Shown: positions 61,979 through 64,000 of the stretch, piece after piece
Numbering within the stretch: the stretch's first letter is position 1
How the letters are laid out: each line of letters starts with the position of its first letter
Origin: Cohnella lupini
GTDB taxonomy: Bacteria > Bacillota > Bacilli > Paenibacillales > Paenibacillaceae
Direction: 5' to 3'
Assembly: GCF_003386205.1 (NCBI RefSeq)
Contig: NZ_QRDY01000011.1
Span: 112,320 to 176,319, forward strand
Length of the DNA stretch: 64,000 nucleotides
The notes under the pieces: generated by a model
What the model saw: only the letters and a program-made list of their open reading frames with translations
Databases searched by the model: none
What the model was told of the DNA's origin: nothing
Position numbers and translations under genes: made by a program

Positions 61979-62040
61979 CATCATAGCCCCCATCGGATTC
62001 GATTGATATTCCATTCCGATTGTACCATTAATACACAAAA

Positions 62041-62075
62041 AAAGTGCTTAAGATCATAATGACCTTAAGCACTTT
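62041..62075 (-). terminator. Terminator of the rRNA-tRNA operon
   Basis: 12-bp perfect arms AAAGTGCTTAAG / CTTAAGCACTTT, then a T-rich tail on the minus strand. It lies 15 nt after the last tRNA. Confidence 0.92.
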
Positions 62076-62089
62076 TGGCATGTTTAACT

Positions 62090-62175
<86 letters not shown>

Positions 62176-62197
62176 ATATTCAGTTTTCTTACTTACT

Positions 62198-62274
62198 TGG
62201 CGCGCCCTAAGAGATTCGAACTCCTGGCCTTTTGATTCGTAGTCAAACGCTCTATCCAGCTGAGCTAAGGGCGC
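62198..62274 (-). tRNA. tRNA-Arg(ACG)
   Basis: Acceptor GCGCCCT/AGGGCGC, GCCA end encoded, anticodon loop CTACGAA. Its A34 would be read as inosine. Confidence 0.95.
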
Positions 62275-62289
62275 ATACTTTAAGAATTT

Positions 62290-62363
62290 TGGAGGCGCCA
62301 CCCAGACTCGAACTGGGGGTAGAGCTTTTGCAGAGCTCTGCCTTACCACTTGGCTATGGCGCC
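62290..62363 (-). tRNA. tRNA-Cys(GCA)
   Basis: Acceptor GGCGCCA paired with TGGCGCC, TCCA end encoded, anticodon loop CTGCAAA. Confidence 0.95.
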
Positions 62364-62381
62364 AAAGTCTTAAAGATGGTT

Positions 62382-62456
62382 TGGAGCGGAAAACGGGGCT
62401 CGAACCCGCGACCTTCTCGTTGGCAACGAGATGCTCTACCACTGAGCTATTTCCGC
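62382..62456 (-). tRNA. tRNA-Gly(GCC)
   Basis: Acceptor GCGGAAA paired with TTTCCGC, TCCA end encoded, anticodon loop TTGCCAA. Confidence 0.95.
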
Positions 62457-62463
62457 GTATAAA

Positions 62464-62537
62464 TGGCAGGGGATCTAGGATTCGAACCTAGGATGACGGA
62501 GTCAAAGTCCGTTGCCTTACCGCTTGGCTAAACCCCT
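62464..62537 (-). tRNA. tRNA-Gln(TTG)
   Basis: Anticodon loop CTTTGAC, GCCA end encoded. The acceptor stem AGGGGTT/ATCCCCT has a T-T mismatch at its sixth pair. Confidence 0.93.
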
Positions 62538-62552
62538 ATACTGAATTAAAAA

Positions 62553-62629
62553 TGGGGCGGACGAGGGGAATTGAACCCCCGAATGTCGGATCCACAAACC
62601 GATGCGTTAACCACTTCGCCACGACCGCC
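62553..62629 (-). tRNA. tRNA-His(GTG)
   Basis: Anticodon loop TTGTGGA; extra G at position -1 faces discriminator C, the His identity pair. The acceptor stem has one T-T mismatch. Confidence 0.94.
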
Positions 62630-62655
62630 ACGATCGTAAATTTCGTAAAACTTTT

Positions 62656-62729
62656 TGGCAGGGGCAGCAGGAATTGAACCCACACTAACGGTTTTGGAGA
62701 CCGCTGTTCTACCCTTAAACTATGCCCCT
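62656..62729 (-). tRNA. tRNA-Trp(CCA)
   Basis: Acceptor AGGGGCA paired with TGCCCCT, GCCA end encoded, anticodon loop CTCCAAA. This tRNA should be the effector of the trpS T-box at 17.9-18.2 kb. Confidence 0.95.
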
Positions 62730-62745
62730 ATGTAGAGAAGAAAAC

Positions 62746-62829
62746 TGGTGGAGGATGATGGATTCGAACCACCGAACCGTGAGGAAGAGATTTACAGTCT
62801 CCCGCGTTTGGCCACTTCGCTAATCCTCC
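62746..62829 (-). tRNA. tRNA-Tyr(GTA)
   Basis: Acceptor GGAGGAT/ATCCTCC, ACCA end encoded, long variable arm, anticodon loop CTGTAAA. Confidence 0.95.
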
Positions 62830-62847
62830 ACGATCAGGGATAAGAAA

Positions 62848-62923
<76 letters not shown>

Positions 62924-62946
62924 ATACTGTTTGAAATTTGTCTTAA

Positions 62947-63022
62947 TGGTGGCTCGAGACGGAATCGAACCGCCGACACGAGGATTTTCAGTCCTCTGCT
63001 CTACCAGCTGAGCTATCGAGCC
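62947..63022 (-). tRNA. tRNA-Phe(GAA)
   Basis: Acceptor GGCTCGA/TCGAGCC, ACCA end encoded, anticodon loop CTGAAAA. Confidence 0.95.
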
Positions 63023-63044
63023 TAAGTACCTTATTAGAGAAAAG

Positions 63045-63121
63045 TGGCGGAGCTGACGGGATTCGAACCCGCGGTCTCCTGCGTGACAGGCAGGCATGTT
63101 AGGCCACTACACCACAGCTCC
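63045..63121 (-). tRNA. tRNA-Asp(GTC)
   Basis: Acceptor GGAGCTG/CAGCTCC, GCCA end encoded, anticodon loop CTGTCAC. Confidence 0.95.
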
Positions 63122-63155
63122 ATAATAGTAGCTCGGTTATATCCGAGAGTAAAAC

Positions 63156-63235
<80 letters not shown>

Positions 63236-63275
63236 TCGTTGATACATCCCATTGCTTAGTTAAGCGACATTTCTT

Positions 63276-63305
63276 ATCATACCTCATATCGCACAGCAAT
63301 TGCAA
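63276..63305 (-). promoter_or_regulatory. Possible internal promoter in the tRNA block
   Basis: Minus strand TTGCAA (63305-63300), 18-nt spacer, TATGAT (63281-63276), in the unusually long 101-nt gap between tRNA-Glu and tRNA-fMet. It could add transcription of the downstream twelve tRNAs. Confidence 0.4.
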
Positions 63306-63336
63306 GACGTAATTTCTGGTAATTCTTTAGAGAAAA

Positions 63337-63411
63337 TGGTGACCCCTAGGGGATTCGAACCCCTGTTACCTCCGTGAAAGGGAGGTGTCTTAACCGCTTG
63401 ACCAAGGGGCC
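63337..63411 (-). tRNA. tRNA-Glu(TTC)
   Basis: Acceptor GGCCCCT/AGGGGTC with a G-T pair, ACCA end encoded, anticodon loop CTTTCAC. Confidence 0.95.
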
Positions 63412-63429
63412 TTGCTTACAGGTGTAATA

Positions 63430-63522
63430 TGGCGGAGAGAGAGGGATTCGAACCCTCGAGACGCTTTAGGCGCCTACACGATTTCCAATCGTGCTCCTTC
63501 GACCAAACTCGGACACCTCTCC
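63430..63522 (-). tRNA. tRNA-Ser(GGA)
   Basis: Acceptor GGAGAGG/TCTCTCC (with G-T wobble), GCCA end encoded, long variable arm, anticodon loop TTGGAAA. Confidence 0.94.
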
Positions 63523-63526
63523 AAAA

Positions 63527-63602
63527 TGGCTCCCCGAACAGGACTCGAACCTGTGACAACTCGATTAACAGTCGAGTGCTCTACCAACTGAGCTATCAGG
63601 GA
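63527..63602 (-). tRNA. tRNA-Asn(GTT)
   Basis: Acceptor TCCCTGA paired with TCGGGGA, GCCA end encoded, anticodon loop CTGTTAA. First tRNA after 5S rRNA. Confidence 0.95.
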
Positions 63603-63631
63603 ATGTAAGCAAATCGTAAATTCGAAATCCG

Positions 63632-63748
63632 GCCTGGCAACGTCCTACTCTCCCAGGACCCTGCGGTCCAAGTACCATTGGCGCTGGAGGGCTTAACGGT
63701 CGTGTTCGGGATGGGTACGCGTGGAACCCCTCCGCCATTATTACCAGA
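63632..63748 (-). rRNA. 5S ribosomal RNA
   Basis: About 117 nt on the minus strand, starting TCTGGTAATAATGGCGGAG and ending GTTGCCAGGC. The conserved CCCATCCCGAACACG and GGGAGAGTAGGACG segments are present. Ends are placed by comparison with Bacillus 5S and may be off by a few bases. Confidence 0.92.
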
Positions 63749-63917
63749 CCAGATATCGTGCGACGAAGTCGTCGCGAAGCGCATGTCTGCAGGCAACGTT
63801 GTGAAACAACGTGTTGCAGATGTGCGTTATACAAGGCTCATGCCTTGAAAACTGGATGCGAAGCAAGCAAGGGTGAAGAGATGCTGAGGTTCAATTACCT
63901 TACCATGTCCATTCGTT
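63749..63917 (-). other. 23S-5S intergenic spacer
   Basis: A 169-nt spacer without a tRNA or gene. It contains short self-complementary pieces (for example around the repeated ACGTTGTTTC/GAAACAACGT at 63798-63817) likely to serve as processing stems. Confidence 0.7.
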
Positions 63918-64000
63918 AGGATAAGCCCTCGACCGATTAGTACTCGTCAGCTGCACACGTTACCGCGCTTCCACCCCGAGCCTATCAACCTGGTGTTCTT
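63918..64000 (-). rRNA. 23S ribosomal RNA, 3' end (partial)
   Basis: The minus strand reads CAGCTGACGAGTACTAATCG followed by GTCGAGGGCTTATCCTAA, the very end of 23S rRNA in this group. The remainder lies beyond the window, so the rRNA operon enters from the right and is transcribed leftward through 5S and the tRNA block. Confidence 0.92.

Overview
The window looks like chromosome from an endospore-forming, moderately GC-rich member of the Paenibacillaceae (Paenibacillus/Cohnella type). The evidence is a dense set of sporulation and germination genes (cwlJ-gerQ, two alpha/beta SASPs, sspI, ylbJ, yunB, a gerA-type operon, a lytH-like peptidase), a tryptophan T-box, Bacillus-type promoters and ribosome binding sites, and a Firmicutes-style rRNA operon followed by a long tRNA block. 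I see no prophage, CRISPR array, plasmid function or intact insertion sequence. Most of the window is core or lineage-core sequence.

Layout. 1-5.5 kb: end of a ThuA-like gene, a DUF456 membrane protein, a HAD phosphatase, and an mntABCD-type manganese ABC transporter with an MntR-like box in its promoter. 5.5-9.3 kb: a three-gene cell-envelope operon (small membrane protein, membrane transglutaminase, class B penicillin-binding protein). 9.4-11.4 kb: MFS transporter, YjcZ-like peptide, mini-TOPRIM protein. 11.45-12.19 kb: a gene-free AT-richer island carrying short direct repeats. 12.2-13.8 kb: ctaB and a Sco1 protein for cytochrome oxidase assembly. 14.0-21.2 kb: cwlJ-gerQ, a YfhP-like membrane protein, SASPs with sigma-G promoters, T-box-controlled trpS, and a Zur-box-preceded permease pair. 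21.5-30.5 kb: an M3 peptidase, small proteins, a truncated hemoglobin, ylbJ, NAD kinase, yutD, lipA and a lytH-like gene.

30.5-41.4 kb: accessory sugar metabolism (kduI, DeoR regulator, kduD; an aldolase plus Gfo/Idh/MocA dehydrogenase with a second DeoR regulator), interleaved with yunB, gene debris and a gerA operon. 41.4-46.1 kb: rRNA methyltransferase, K+ uptake regulator, sspI, an orphan phnM, prfC. 46.3-49.9 kb: an operon of a MerR-like regulator (YhbD type), two bactofilin-like proteins and a 14-TM MFS transporter. 50-54.8 kb: tdh-kbl threonine catabolism, then zwf with a cyclase-family gene. 55-60.1 kb: a Lia/Psp envelope-stress operon (LiaI-like, PspA, PspC, PspA, LiaF, LiaS, LiaR). 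60.3-62 kb: NlpC/P60 hydrolase, a small helical protein, a CBM9-like protein. 62.09 kb to the end, minus strand: fifteen tRNA genes, 5S rRNA and the 3' end of 23S rRNA.

The most interesting signals are regulatory and structural rather than a new enzyme system: candidate operators at tdh-kbl, at the aldolase operon, at yhbD and at the DUF318 permease; two families of short repeats; an unusual N-terminal repeat extension on YunB; and the bactofilin/MFS and double-PspA operons. Functional calls rest on recognising families by eye; no searches were run.
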